Assembly: GCA_004151065.3 (NCBI GenBank)
Contig: NWUY0300017397.1
Coordinates: 15,547 to 36,611, forward strand
Direction: 5' to 3'
DNA: 21,065 nt
Source of the DNA: Larix sibirica
Taxonomy: Eukaryota > Streptophyta > Pinopsida > Pinales > Pinaceae
Positions 1-10,470 of the stretch are shown piece after piece; the stretch's first letter is position 1, and each line of letters begins with the position of its first letter. Below the pieces are notes generated by a model, which was not told the DNA's origin, made no database searches, and worked only from the letters and a program-made list of their open reading frames with translations. The translations under genes and the position numbers were made by a program.

Positions 1-247
1 TTTTATCTCTGATATTTATATTTTTGCAAGTGTCTTACCTTCAAGCAGATCCTCATATGTGCATGTTTATCTATTCATATGTTGAAATTTTTAATCTATC
101 TACATGCACATAAAATCAACAAATCAGATGTGGAGTTGTACACACAGCTGGATTAACCTATCTATTTCAATATTAATTTAACAAGATATTTCTATGGTAA
201 TAAATAATTACTCATCAAAAGCAAGCAAAACCTTGCTATTAATGGAA
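1..247. other. AT-rich sequence, nothing recognised
   Basis: No gene, RNA or element could be supported. R1a starts at 248 only because its partner copy is cut by the N at 10790, so the true left edge of the repeat could lie inside this stretch. Confidence 0.5.
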
Positions 248-1527
248 TAAGTAATTGACAAAAACAGAGCTTTTCAACCCTGGTTTGCATGTGGCCCATA
301 CCTTTTAACATTCAGAAATGTATCTGGTGTAAACACACGAAAACCTCTGCACTACTATGCTAGGAATGAAAAAGAGTATTCAGGACTATTATGTGTAAAA
401 AAACTAGTACAAAAAGGTGTCTGTTGGTGTCACTACTTCCAAACATACCAAATAGATATGCTGAAAACACAAGCAACTACCTCAACAGATTTTTCCAGAG
501 TTTACTAAAAGACATAACCCCCAAATCTTGACAATAAGATCTAAATTCCCTACCCATACATTGACAGAGAAACAAATACCTTGAGGCCAAATATTTTTAA
601 AAAAAGAGCAGATGACAACATGTAGTAAAAATATAGAGAATACCATTAACCCAAATGTTTAACAAAATACAAAATCTTAACATGCACTAAGATTTAATAT
701 GGGTGATATTCCAATATGAATGTCACCAGGAATTTGAGTTCTAAGTGTACTCAAACATTTTTATAAATTTCATCCTTAATATTCCCAGGAATTTGGGTAA
801 AATTTGCCAGATCAAATCTAGTTTTGGAAATCAATTTCAGGAGACAGAGTATCCATTAGTTCTGAGTCTGCGAGAGGCAGTCCACTTCATTCCCTATCTC
901 TGGGCATTAACATCATCTTCACATTGAAAGAACTTTCAATGTTTTCCAATCCCTAAGGGCAATCTCATATCCATGTTAGAAAATCTGTAGACCCAGATAC
1001 ATGGAATCAGTATAATATTTGCAGTTGCACAAGGGAAGCAAGGTGCAATCCACAGCCCTCGTGGGAATGGGGTGATCCATCAACTATTTGATGGTGCATT
1101 GGATATGGAAACAAACCCAATATCATCAAAACCAGGATTTGATATGCACCTAGAAGTTGTGAAACTCTAGGATGCATATCCCGAGTTAACAAAAATGACC
1201 AATGTATACCACATTGGACCTCTAAATAGGCAACCCTGATTTAAATGGATTGGAATAGTGTATAACTTAATTCATAGCAATGTACTTCAAAGAAAGCCCA
1301 TGTCCCTAGAGGCTATGCCTATGACATAAGATTAAAACCCAAATCATTGTATCAATACCTAGTATATAAAAATGCTTTGCAGTTTAATTTCTGGACATAT
1401 AAAGGAACTTACAAGTTACAAGTATATCTTCCATTAGATGTGCAGGAAATTGGCTTGAAAGAGGGAAAATTGGCATCATTTAAAACACTTCTTTTCTCAG
1501 GAACCACCACCTGCAGATTGTTGCATC
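248..1527 (+). repeat. R1a: first copy of a ~1.28-kb direct repeat
   Basis: The segment from TAAGTAATTGAC (248) to TTGCATC (1527) recurs in the same orientation at 10791-12076, about 10.5 kb away. By eye the copies are roughly 95% identical, with scattered substitutions and short indels. After TTGCATC the two copies diverge abruptly. The left edge is undefined because the other copy begins directly after a single N. No TG..CA termini, primer-binding site or coding domain was seen, so it is not called an LTR. It may be a dispersed repeat, a segmental duplication or an assembly duplicate. Confidence 0.9.
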
Positions 1528-1831
1528 TCTGAAGCTCTCCTCCTAAGCATGCATTAGAATTTATTTGAACTTTTCACTATTAAAAGTAGCCTTGACTTAA
1601 CTGAGCAATACACACAACCCAACCACATAAGCCAAGAATTTTCAGAGTATACAGTTGTATAATTGAAATATTTACATCATAGTTCATCTTCAGAATGGTG
1701 CTTATCCTACTAGTCTATTAAAAGAGGACTCAGTTAGCTTTAAAACTTAAGGGAAAAAGACTAAAAAGCCTTCTCATATCCAAGCAATGTATAAAGTCAT
1801 AAGACAATGGTTATCGGGATCTGAATCTCAT

Positions 1832-1975
1832 TCATGCAAGTTCTGCAGTCCATCTCAAACGAGGCTTTGGGTCTATTGACAGAACTAATCCTATTTCTGT
1901 TGAAACATTGATGTCCTGTAAAATAGCAGGCCTTTCTGAGTGAGACTCCATGGTGGGATTCTTCACCTGATACAT
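1832..1975 (-). pseudogene. MYB-CC (GARP/PHL-type) transcription factor, 5' exon fragment, broken in the DNA-binding domain
   Basis: Reading from 1975 down, the frame begins MYQVKNPTMESHSERP and ends in GLVLSIDPKPRLRWTAEL. MYB-CC proteins commonly start with M-Y, and their GARP (Myb-like) domain opens with a segment like LVL-T-D-x-KPRLRWT-x-ELHERF, so the match to the domain start is clear. The family functions as nuclear DNA-binding regulators, for example in phosphate-starvation and vascular programmes. The expected HERF and following helices are missing. After GAACTT (1843-1838) the bases still resemble CATGAA..TTC but carry extra bases and a TGA at 1834-1832, then diverge. No donor GT is visible at the break. 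The frame stays open upstream to another ATG at 2056, but 1975 fits the family start better. No other MYB-CC exon was found in the window. It is best read as a truncated, decayed copy; a sequencing error at the break would leave a real exon 1. Confidence 0.75.
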
Positions 1976-2374
1976 TTTCTCTATCAGGGGAGTTAATTTT
2001 GCCATGGAATTTCGATTCTCAGGCTGGGATTTGAAATTGCTAACAAAGCTATTCATGCTTTAGAGCTACTCAATCAAAGCAAGAATCCTCAGGGACTTGC
2101 TTGCTCAAAGACATATTGTACACATGGCATCCAAATATATAGTGCTAAATCAAATCAATCATGAATTGGGTATTGTTGACTTTTGCAAAAGTCTGTTAAT
2201 TGTTCTTGAAGGCGTTCACAGTCTCTAAATTTCTTTATACACGTTTCTAAATTTGACCTCAATTCTTCTCACACATTGAATCCAGAAACTTGTATAAACA
2301 TCTTTGTTAACTGCTCAAAACCCTTTTGTTAGGCCAATTTGGAGAAATATTTTTAACAGAGCCTTGACCATCCT

Positions 2375-2391
2375 GAAAAAGGGGTTGTTGG
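2375..2391 (+). other. Polypurine-tract-like run joined to a copia-type LTR start
   Basis: The purine run GAAAAAGGGG is followed by TTGTTGGAACTC. Plant Ty1/copia 3' LTRs typically begin TGTTGG or TGTTAG directly after a G-rich purine tract, so this resembles a PPT/3' LTR junction. The paired copy of the downstream sequence begins at this same TGTTGG (3285), directly after an N. No integrase or RNase H was recognised immediately upstream, so the rest of the element is missing or too decayed. Confidence 0.4.
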
Positions 2392-2794
2392 AACTCAATC
2401 AACTTTGGAGATTAGATGAGGTCATGGCTTCTTTTGGTTTTAGTGTCTCTGTTCTATACCCTACTATAAAGATGAAGCCTCTGCCATTGGACCGTTGTAA
2501 CTTGTCTGAGCTGTAGTCAATGGGCTTCTAAAGTTAACCCAGATCAACGCAGTTTCTATTAAATAGACCTGAATCAAACTGAGCATTAAAGGAGGGAATA
2601 AAGAGATAACATTGAGTTGCACTCATTACAAATTCATTGAAAGCTTGTGACTCAAGAAAGAAAGAATGGAGGCATGTAATTCAAGAATGGTATCATGTAG
2701 TCAAAGAAATATCAAAATTTAAATAAGAATAAATGTCTAGTGGCAACATATCAGGTCAATGACATAAACACACAATTCATAGAAGTTGTCAACC
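2386..2794 (+). repeat. R2a: ~408-bp repeat, possible solo or 3' LTR
   Basis: TGTTGGAACTC (2386) to GTTGTCAACC (2794) is repeated in direct orientation at 3285-3691. Differences include C/T or G/A changes at CpG sites, for example ACCGTTG versus ACCATTG and CAACGCAG versus CAATGCAG. This is the decay expected of methylated repeats. The start fits a copia LTR. The shared end (..GTCAACC) does not give a clean CA terminus, so the LTR reading is tentative. Confidence 0.8.
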
Positions 2795-3283
2795 TGTGCA
2801 GTTTAGATAGAGACTTGTGCGTCGGCCTTCTGGGTATAATGCTTATGACAAAAGTTATATACAAGGGAGTGCATATTGGTATATTCTTAAGAAGATATGA
2901 GATATATGCAATACATCAGGGAGCCTTGTACATCAAGGTTCGTGGTCAGTTTTCAGCGTAGCCTAGTATGGCTGGGATATGGATAAATTGATGATTATCA
3001 AGGTTAGTTCAAATGATGAAAGAGCTTTGAAGTTTGTAGTCTAAGGTTCCAATGGCCATAGCCATGCACAAAAGGTTTCCAATTTCATAGGTAAATTTAT
3101 TGTAATCTACAGATTGAATTAGCAAATCCTTCTGAAGTGGAATACTTGTTAGGATATTTCAATACTCCATCCTTGTCCTACCTAGCATTATTTATTTTTC
3201 CTAGTTGTTGATGTCATTTCCCCCCTAGTGGTGTGCAAATGTCATCTAGGACCCATTAGCCACCTAATGCACCCTGCATGCAT
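2795..3283. other. Sequence between R2 copies, no gene recognised
   Basis: This sequence is not shared with the region after R2b. It ends at GCATGCAT next to the N. No primer-binding site follows R2a, so the pair with this spacer is not supported as a TRIM-type element. Confidence 0.5.
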
Positions 3284-3284
3284 N
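3284..3284. other. Single N: probable contig join
   Basis: One undetermined base lies between GCATGCAT and TGTTGGAACTC. The downstream side is exactly the first base of R2b. Confidence 0.9.
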
Positions 3285-3691
3285 TGTTGGAACTCAATCA
3301 ACTTTGGAGATTAGATGAGGTCATGGCTTCTTTTGGTTTTAGTGTCTCTGTTCTATACCCTACTATAAAGAGGAAGCCTCTTCCATTGGACCATTGTAAC
3401 TTGTTTGAGTTGTAGTCAATGGGATTCTAAAGTTAACCCAGATCAATGCAGTTTCTATTAAATAGACCCGAATCAAACTGACATTAAAGAATTGAATAAA
3501 GAGATAACAGTGAATTATACTCATTACAAATTCATTGAAAGCTTGTGACTCAATAAAGAAAGAATGGAGGCATGTAATTCAAGAATGGTATCATGTAGTC
3601 GAAGAAATATCAAAATTTAAGAATAAATGTCCAGTGGCAACATATCAAGTCAATGACATAAACACACAATTGATTATAGAAGTTGTCAACC
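3285..3691 (+). repeat. R2b: second copy of the ~408-bp repeat
   Basis: This is a direct repeat of 2386-2794, starting immediately after the N at 3284 and diverging after GTTGTCAACC. It carries a few small deletions relative to R2a, for example in the AAATAAGAATAAATG stretch. Confidence 0.9.
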
Positions 3692-5451
3692 ATACCAAAG
3701 ATGACTAGATTTTGTCTTCTAGGAATGCCAGAACCAAAATGTACTCAAGTAATTATCTCCCAATAAAGGAACACAAATTCTAAATATGGTGCCCACAATT
3801 ATCTTTTCAACATCCCAAGTTTATTAATAGTAACAACATTGAATATATATTTAAAAGTTCCTATACAGCTTGATTCTTTTCTTGGCAATTATCAGAAAAA
3901 ATACTTCCTCTATACTTATTCAAATGTAGAAGTATACAAATGAAGATGACATCAATACCTAAATACTCATAAAATTGTGAATTGAATCCTCTACAAGACA
4001 AATCAAAGCAACTAATTGAAAATTAATCCAGAGACAAATATCCAGAATCATAGGTTATAGAATTGATGAATGTAAAATTATCATGGGAAGTTAATAGTTG
4101 AGCACATTTATAAAACTCTCAAACATGAAAGATTATCACAGTGAAGGATATTTTGAAGGAACATTTTATGTAACCCCACTAAGAAAAAAGTAAATAATTT
4201 TTTAAAATAAATACTCTCAACTCTTGTTGGCTTTCAATGTCAAATAACAGTTAAAACATTGAAAAAATCATAGCTATGGATCCTTCAATTTTTCCTTGAT
4301 GTACACATGCACAAACCAATCAAACTTACAAACTAAGTATAAACAAAGTAACATACCTAGCTATGCACCAAGCTTAATAACATGTAGTTTTGAAGTAAGC
4401 TGCTCTCCAACCATGCTCTTTGAAGCAAATTAAATAAGGATAGAAGGATTTTCATTCCCAAGAACCTACAGAGAAACAAATCTAAGGTTGTAAATAATTA
4501 AAAAATGTATATTTACTGTAAGATTTGCATGTCATCATCAAGAAAAACTGAGAAGATTCAGAATTCCTACAGCTACAAATACAACATAGTGTCACTCCTA
4601 ATTTTATTTCTAAAGTTCTTATAGCTAATTGACATTGTCTGCAATATATTTTGAAATTGGGACTAAAACAATGTTGAGTCTATATTTATGAAAAATGAGA
4701 TATATATAGGTTATAAATTGTTTGGTATTGATATGTAATGGAACCTTGTTGCAAGTTAATCTATTATAGTTGATTGCAACCATAAGAAACAATACATATG
4801 TGTGAAATGCCTTTCAAAATTTTGTACGATATTACTTTTCACTTAAATTGCCTATAAATTCTAGACTTAGCAATTCTTAAATTTTTCATAGAGAAGTTTT
4901 TTGGCGAGTTAAATTCCAAACACATATCAACTAAATACTAGCTAATAAAAGTTCAGGGTTTTCAATGATAAAAAAAATTAATAGAGTGCACAAAAAATTG
5001 GGGCAAATATTCAAGTGATGACCCATATCACTCCCATTTCTGTTAGTGGGTGTTTAGTAGAAACACCTGGTGGGCGATAGTGTGGAAAATGTCATTGACA
5101 TCCAGAGTTTGGCATGTGGGTGTATCATGATTCCAATTGTATGTATCCTTCAAAGGAGATGGATATAATATGGGGGTGAGGAATATAAACCACTTTGTTT
5201 CTTCAAGCTATTGGGTTAGTGTTTCCTGACCATAAATTCTGTAAAAGACATTGGTACTGCAACTAATTTTCCAGTGTTTCTACTTGGTTTCAATGTCAAT
5301 CATTTCCTCAGCTTCATCTAAATGTTAAAAACCTAGTTCAGATTCCAAGAAGCACATAATATAATGGCCTTATTGGCAGAGAAAAAGTCATGCCAAATAT
5401 CACCCTCTATAAAACAAACAAAGTATCATCTTTGAGCTCAATCGTATCCTC
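3692..5451. other. AT-rich stretch, no gene or named repeat recognised
   Basis: I scanned both strands and found no domain, RNA gene, tandem repeat or terminal inverted repeat that could be supported. Short A/T runs are frequent. Upstream parts of a copia polymerase would be expected at 5.0-5.45 kb if the RNase H remnant at 5452 derives from an insertion, but no motif survives there that I can recognise. Confidence 0.5.
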
Positions 5452-5640
5452 TCATATTGGCATATTATATCAGGTTCAGAGAACAGTTTCATTTGGAACA
5501 CTCAAGCTAAGAAACAGAGGTCTTTTGTGGTTGTTGAATATACAGGAACTATATATCTCAAAGGAATACATCTCTATAAGGAAGTACCCAAAGGTAAAAA
5601 GAAGTGGTAGAATTGGGATTCTAGGCTGAACCTATTGAGC
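5452..5640 (+). pseudogene. Ty1/copia RNase H remnant
   Basis: The frame starting at 5452 reads SYWHIISGSENSFIWNTQA, then KKQRSFVVVEYTGTIYLKG and H-L-Y-K-E, up to a TAG at 5608. This parallels the C-terminal RNase H of plant Ty1/copia polyproteins. There, a G-Y..F..GS-G segment leads to SW-S-KKQ, then SV-ALSSTEAEY and a H-x2-KE motif. The Trp (5494), KKQ (5509) and spacing to the TG-I-Y segment agree, but the acidic EAEY core is lost. The copy is therefore non-functional. No LTR or polypurine tract follows nearby. A longer frame of 79 codons overlaps in another register but matches nothing. Confidence 0.5.
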
Positions 5641-7334
5641 ATGCCTAATCAATTTTTCCAAACTATCCAGCCTCACAATTATTTTGCAGATATTTATTAG
5701 AGAGGAGGTTGTAACTATGGAATAAAATTAATAAATATAGCACTTGCTATCCTAGAAAGGAAGTAATGCAATGATTAGAGGTTGTAGAGGTAGTGATATC
5801 AGGAATGCACAAAAATATAGGGACTTTTATTGAAGTCAGTGCAATACTGGATAGAAACCTCCAAAAAATAGCACAATAATAGCCCAGATAGGAATTGAAT
5901 GCAAGTAATGATGCAATTGTTGTTGCAAAGGAATATAAAATTCAAAGTAAACCTAGTTAATGATGATAACTTGAATGGACATGAAATATTTATGACAAGC
6001 TATGTCCTAATGGTATATTGGGAAAGAATGAATAATTTTGTTGGAATGCATTTGACATTTCTCCACAATGATACAAAGTTACAAAATTTTGTATTATAGG
6101 CCATTGATATGCTTCATAGAAATTCAACAATAGATGCACATGCACAGGTTGGTATTGTTATAATCTATATCTTATGCTATTTGGGGTAAAGGTTTTCTTC
6201 AAAGGCTATGAGGCTCATGAATGACACTTGGATTTCATCAACTTAAGATATGTTGTAGGTTAGATTTTAATTCTTGGATGCTTGCAAATGCAATACTGGT
6301 ATGCTATTTGATTATTTAGGTGACAATATAAATGAGTGTTTACCTTTTAATATAGGGAGAAAGTGCACCAAAGTAGTAATCTTTTGTTTTTATAAAGCAT
6401 CAAAAGGCACATATTTCTTTCCATTCTGTTGGAATGCATGCCAACGCCCAATCAATACATGAGTTGTATTCTTATTCAATTTTTTATTTCTTATATGTGT
6501 GCTCTATAATAGTTGTGCATGAAATCTATACTAGAAAATATTCTTTTAGCACGTCTTTGCTCAAACGTAGCTCAAAGTTAGATGAAATGTGCTAGACATT
6601 CAAGAAATTTTTATGTTCTCTTATGCTTTCGCTTTCTAAAGGCATGTATTTTGTATATTCTTTGAGTTGGTATTGTAAAGAAAATGAGTGAACCCACTCA
6701 TAAGGATTTTACGATCCTTTCGACAAAACATGTTAGCTTTGTGTGTTTTCTAGAAAGCCTTTGTGCAACTAAATTATAAATTTTATTCAATTCTTAGTTG
6801 CATTTTATTTGATTAATCAAATTTCCTAATATTCTAAGGAATCTCTTGGGACATAGTTTATAATGGAAACCTAATGGAAAAGTGTTCTTTAGATTATGGT
6901 TTAGTTGTATGTGGTTGTTCTTCACATTGTTAGCGAGACATTTATTAACAAAGATCATATGGATTGTATTAACTCCAACATTATTTTTGGCAATCCCATG
7001 CTTTTTTTTTTACCAAATACAATTCCATCCTACCTGATTGATATAGCCTAAGATAATATTTGTTGAAAATGGTAGTTGAGCCATTATCACCTGCAATCTT
7101 TGAGCAAAGTTTTTGAGAACGAGAAATTGCAAATGTATCCTATTTTAGCCAAATTTAGTGGATCCTGCCCTTCTTAACCTATATGAAAAGGTAAATTCAA
7201 ATTATCAAACCCATCATGCATGGATTTCCAATTATGACTTGTTCTAGCCCTTTGGTGGAGTGATTATGTTTATTCTATTGTCCATGTAGCATTGCTAGCA
7301 ACTCCTCTTTCTTTTCTTTGAGTGCATCTTGAGA
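5641..7334. other. AT-rich stretch, no supported gene
   Basis: Both strands contain 60-70 codon open frames (for example plus-strand 5899-6099 and minus-strand 7134-6935), all at the length expected by chance. A ten-base T run begins at 7002. No copia integrase, LTR or RNA gene was recognised. Confidence 0.5.
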
Positions 7335-7533
7335 ATAGTAACCCTTAGTTACTGTCGAAGGTATCCCATCAACTATTCTTATTCCAGGCCACTCCTTCTA
7401 GTGAAATTATTCATGTTAGTATTGGAAACTTCTTAAGCATAGTAACAACTGGTTACTTCCTAGTGCATCCCACCAATTGTTCTTAGTTGAGGCTACTCTT
7501 CTCAATGACATTAATAAGATAAGTATTGGAAGA
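7335..7533. repeat. Diverged ~104-bp tandem duplication
   Basis: Unit 1 (7335-7430) begins ATAGTAACCC and ends TATTGGAAACT. Unit 2 (7439-7533) begins ATAGTAACAA and ends TATTGGAAGA. They align at an offset of 104 with about two thirds identity by eye, including the shared words CATCCCA, TTCTTA and GTATTGGAA. On the minus strand the two units translate in a corresponding register, so an old duplication of coding origin is possible but unproven. Confidence 0.6.
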
Positions 7534-7534
7534 T

Positions 7535-7988
7535 AAGAAACACCATGTTATCATCATTGAATATTTTATGGATACAGACCTACGAAACTTATCAAAATAA
7601 GCTATGCCATGTTCACTGCTAACTAGAACCACATAAATGATGGCATTATATTATCATGTGGTACTTGACTATATAACTGATTTATTCAAGATGGGGCAAT
7701 ATATATTGGGGATAATCAAATTTCTTTTGGTGAAAGTTGTTTACTTTGGTAACTACATGTTAACTAGATTTAAAACCAACTTTCTAAAGCTTTCTCCAAT
7801 TTCCTTGGTGTAGATTTTAATGGTTCACATGGAATTGGATTTGGTTCAAGTCCTACTTGTAGCTTGCAAAGAACAATTGAAAATGATGGAATTAGACTGA
7901 TAAGAAGAATCCACCTTGGCTGCTAGGTCAGATGACACTGGAACATGGGGACACAGGGATTCAAGTGTCCAACATGGGACAAGTAGAC
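7535..7988 (+). repeat. R3a: first copy of a 454-bp direct duplication
   Basis: AAGAAACACC (7535) through GACAAGTAGAC (7988) is repeated at 8087-8540 with a constant offset of 552. The copy stops exactly at the N at 7989, so its true right end is unknown. Its 3' part contains the start of the GACAC-rich sequence that continues after R3b. Confidence 0.9.
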
Positions 7989-7989
7989 N
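7989..7989. other. Single N: probable contig join
   Basis: One undetermined base truncates R3a at its last matching position. Confidence 0.9.
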
Positions 7990-8086
7990 CCTCATCCCTT
8001 TGGATATTACACCTTGTAGGTGAGGCAGACCACAAAGACAATGGAACCATGGTGGATGTCTTAACACTCCGTCAACCACACCAGTG
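7990..8086. other. 97-bp spacer between R3 copies
   Basis: This relatively GC-rich sequence is not present upstream of R3a. It ends CACACCAGTG directly before R3b. Nothing recognisable is encoded. Confidence 0.6.
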
Positions 8087-8540
8087 AAGAAACACCCTGT
8101 TATCATCATTGAATATTTTATGGATACAAACCTACGAAACTTATCAAAATAAGTTATGCCATGTTCATTTCTAACTAGAACCACATAAATGATGTCATTA
8201 TATTATCATGTGGTACTTGACTATATAATTGATTTATTCAAGATGGGACATAATATATTAGGGATAGTCAAATTTCTTTTGGTGAAAGTTGTTTACTTTG
8301 GTAACTACATGTTATCTGGATTTGAAACCAACTTTCTTAACCTTTCTCCAATTTCCTTGGTGTATATTTTAATGGTTCACATGGAATCAGATTTGGTTCA
8401 AGTCCTACTTGCAGCTTGCAAAGAACAATTGAAAATGATGGTATTGGACTGATAAGAAGAATCCACCTTGGCTGCTAGGTCAGATGACACTGGAACATGG
8501 GGATACAGGGATTCAAGTGTCCAACATGGGACAAGTATAC
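8087..8540 (+). repeat. R3b: second copy of the 454-bp duplication
   Basis: This is a direct copy of 7535-7988. It has a left edge shared with R3a at AAGAAACACC and continues past the point where R3a is cut. An 87-codon plus-strand frame (8189-8452) is closed in R3a by a TAG in the same register, which argues against a coding role. Confidence 0.9.
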
Positions 8541-8905
8541 CCACCGAAACACAACATGTAGACATGTTATATATAGAAAGAGATTTTTCACAATAACAAA
8601 AAGAAGAAAGACATAAAGATGAAAATTATTTTGAATGTTTAGAAAATAGAACTACATCAATCACACATTGGGACACATTTTTTTTCACACATCGAAACAT
8701 ACTACATGCTTTTTGTGAATTTTATTTTTGAACATTTTTAGATCTTTGTTTCTTTGACACATCTAGATAGGCTTGGGAAGCATGTCAGACACACATTTGG
8801 AAAATGTCTTGAAAAGGACACATGCCAAAGCATGTCCTGCATGCCAAGGCAATGTGTCATGCATGTCAAAGTGTCAAATATGTGGACACCTGACACATAG
8901 GCCTA
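8460..8905. repeat. GACAC/GTGTC-rich dispersed-repeat-like block
   Basis: The block is dense in GACAC, GTGTC and CATGTC words in both orientations, for example GATGACACTGG, GGGACACA, TTTGACACATC, CAGACACACA, AGGACACATG and GTGGACACCTGACACATAGG. Plant genomes contain abundant repeats of this GTGTCC/GGACAC type, which makes this a likely decayed member. No clean terminal repeats or target-site duplications could be defined. The first ~80 bp are also inside R3a. Confidence 0.4.
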
Positions 8906-10200
8906 CCCTGATATGCCATGTTACATAGCTTATTGAGAAAGTTTGCTTGGTCAGAGAGATGGTGCACCATTGTGTGCACAGATTTTCTTGGTTAAAGAAG
9001 ACAATGCACTTGGAGTTAGAGAGAGTCTCATGTATGGTGCAATGTGATGAGCATATTCTATAGCAGTAGTAGACTCAATGCAATATACACAGCGCAACAT
9101 ACACACAACCCATCTTCCTTGCCTTGGTTCTTATGAGCAATAGAGGACAGTGGAGTGAATGCACAACAGAAAGAGTGTCTTAGATGGAATTCAACATAAC
9201 TAAAGAGTGGTAGAGGGAACATGCATGTCTTTAACATCCATGTGCCAACCTTCGACAGTTTCTAGTTTTAGTTATTACAGAAATAGAAAATTGATTTTCT
9301 ATCTTTAGTGAAGAATCAATTCCTAATTAGGAAAGTGCATAAGTTAGAGGCTTTTCCTGTTTTAGAACAAGGTATACATCCTTAGGATTAAGGTGCTTTA
9401 TTTGATTCATGCATCCTCTCCTAGTGGGCATTCTATTATAGGAAATTTACTCATGTAGGCTGGATGCTCTATTCTAGACATGATTAAGGTTATGGTTTGA
9501 CACAGTCGCCAAGGTGCATTTCTTAGTATGTCTACATGCATTGTGAATAGATATCTCTCCTATTCCATGAAGGAGAGATAGGGTAGAGCATTGAGAATAT
9601 CCCTTGATATTTTAGTAAGTGAGTTGCTAATTTTCTATTTTGGAGTTAATAGACAAAGTGTGCAATTGAGTACTACAGAATTTTGCTTGTTGTCGTGATT
9701 TTCATTTTAATGAGTCTATAGATATAATGTTCCTTTACTTGTTGTTTTCAAGATTATTGATTTTTAGTTACTAGGGTTTGTTTAGAAGTGCAAGTGGATT
9801 GAAAATATTATCATGGTTTCAGTGTTGTGCATCCAAAATCTTCCAAATACATGTATGGAGTGGACTGCATCTTGTGAGAGGATGTTGTCAGAGAATTTTA
9901 GTGTATCTGATGCCCTAGATTTAGTGATTGATGTTGATATGTGCTTGAAATAGGTTATTGGGCATGTTAGGGGGTTTGTGGGTGTGATTCTCATGATACT
10001 CTAGTGACTGGAGTGGTTTCCATCCACAAAGTGTTCTTTCTAATGTTAATAGTTTTAGTCAATTGAAAAGTTACAATAAATATAGATTAAGCTAGATTTC
10101 AAATAACTTATTTGTCATAGAACAATGCAAGACATATAAATGAGAATCAGTAGCTCCATTGGGACAAGTTAGATTTGGAAGAAGTTATAAATAATATCTT
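8906..10200. other. No supported gene; minor inverted repeat only
   Basis: This stretch looks ordinary apart from the 10-bp hairpin at 9552-9580. A minus frame (9994-9782) and an overlapping 46-codon plus frame from an ATG at 9811 both look protein-like but match no family. A sequence TCATGGTTTCAG near 9808 faintly resembles an LTR end plus primer-binding site but has too many mismatches. Confidence 0.45.
9552..9580. repeat. 10-bp perfect inverted repeat (hairpin)
   Basis: TATCTCTCCT (9552-9561) pairs with AGGAGAGATA (9571-9580) around a 9-nt loop. No U-run follows on either strand, and a Pol II genome gives no reason to call it a terminator. Confidence 0.6.
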
Positions 10201-10229
10201 ATTTGATATCTTGTGGCATTTTATGTTGG

Positions 10230-10470
10230 TGTAGAGTGGTGCGCCTAACCTAGAGGGATTCGAACTAGGAACTTCATGGCATAGAACTAACAAAATGCCT
10301 AACAACATTGGTGACAATCCTTTGAGATAATAGCTCCTTGAGCTTAAAATTTTTGGTACATCATTTCCCACCCTTAAGCACTTATGCGAGAGCGAGATTG
10401 TTGGTACTTTGCTAGCTTCAAGCATCCCATGAGGGGTAAACATGTCACACACAAGATATGAACCTAGGTG
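10230..10470 (-). repeat. Candidate tRNA-related (SINE-like) repeat
   Basis: On the minus strand AGTTCGAATCC (revcomp of 10256-10266) fits the Pol III B-box consensus, and AGGTTCATATC (revcomp of 10455-10465) is a weaker B-box-like word. Both are preceded by CCTAGT or CCTAGG. No A-box at the normal 30-60 nt spacing was found; a TAGCAAAGTACC word lies about 150 nt away. No A-tail or target-site duplication is evident. The 131-codon minus frame across this region has no recognisable domain. Confidence 0.25.

Noticed and set aside
2386-3691. R2a, spacer and R2b as a complete TRIM element
   Set aside because: No primer-binding site follows R2a and no polypurine tract precedes R2b. The N at 3284 prevents any claim about contiguity.
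6935-7134. Minus-strand frame continuing across a ten-base T run as one decayed gene
   Set aside because: The two open parts are each of chance length for this base composition, and no domain is recognised in either.
8189-8452. 87-codon plus-strand frame as a gene
   Set aside because: It lies in R3b. The homologous R3a has a TAG in the same frame, and no protein family is recognisable.
9800-9830. LTR end plus tRNA-Met primer-binding site (TCATGGTTTCAG)
   Set aside because: It matches the usual TGGTATCAGAGC at only about nine of twelve positions, with no paired LTR or gag downstream.
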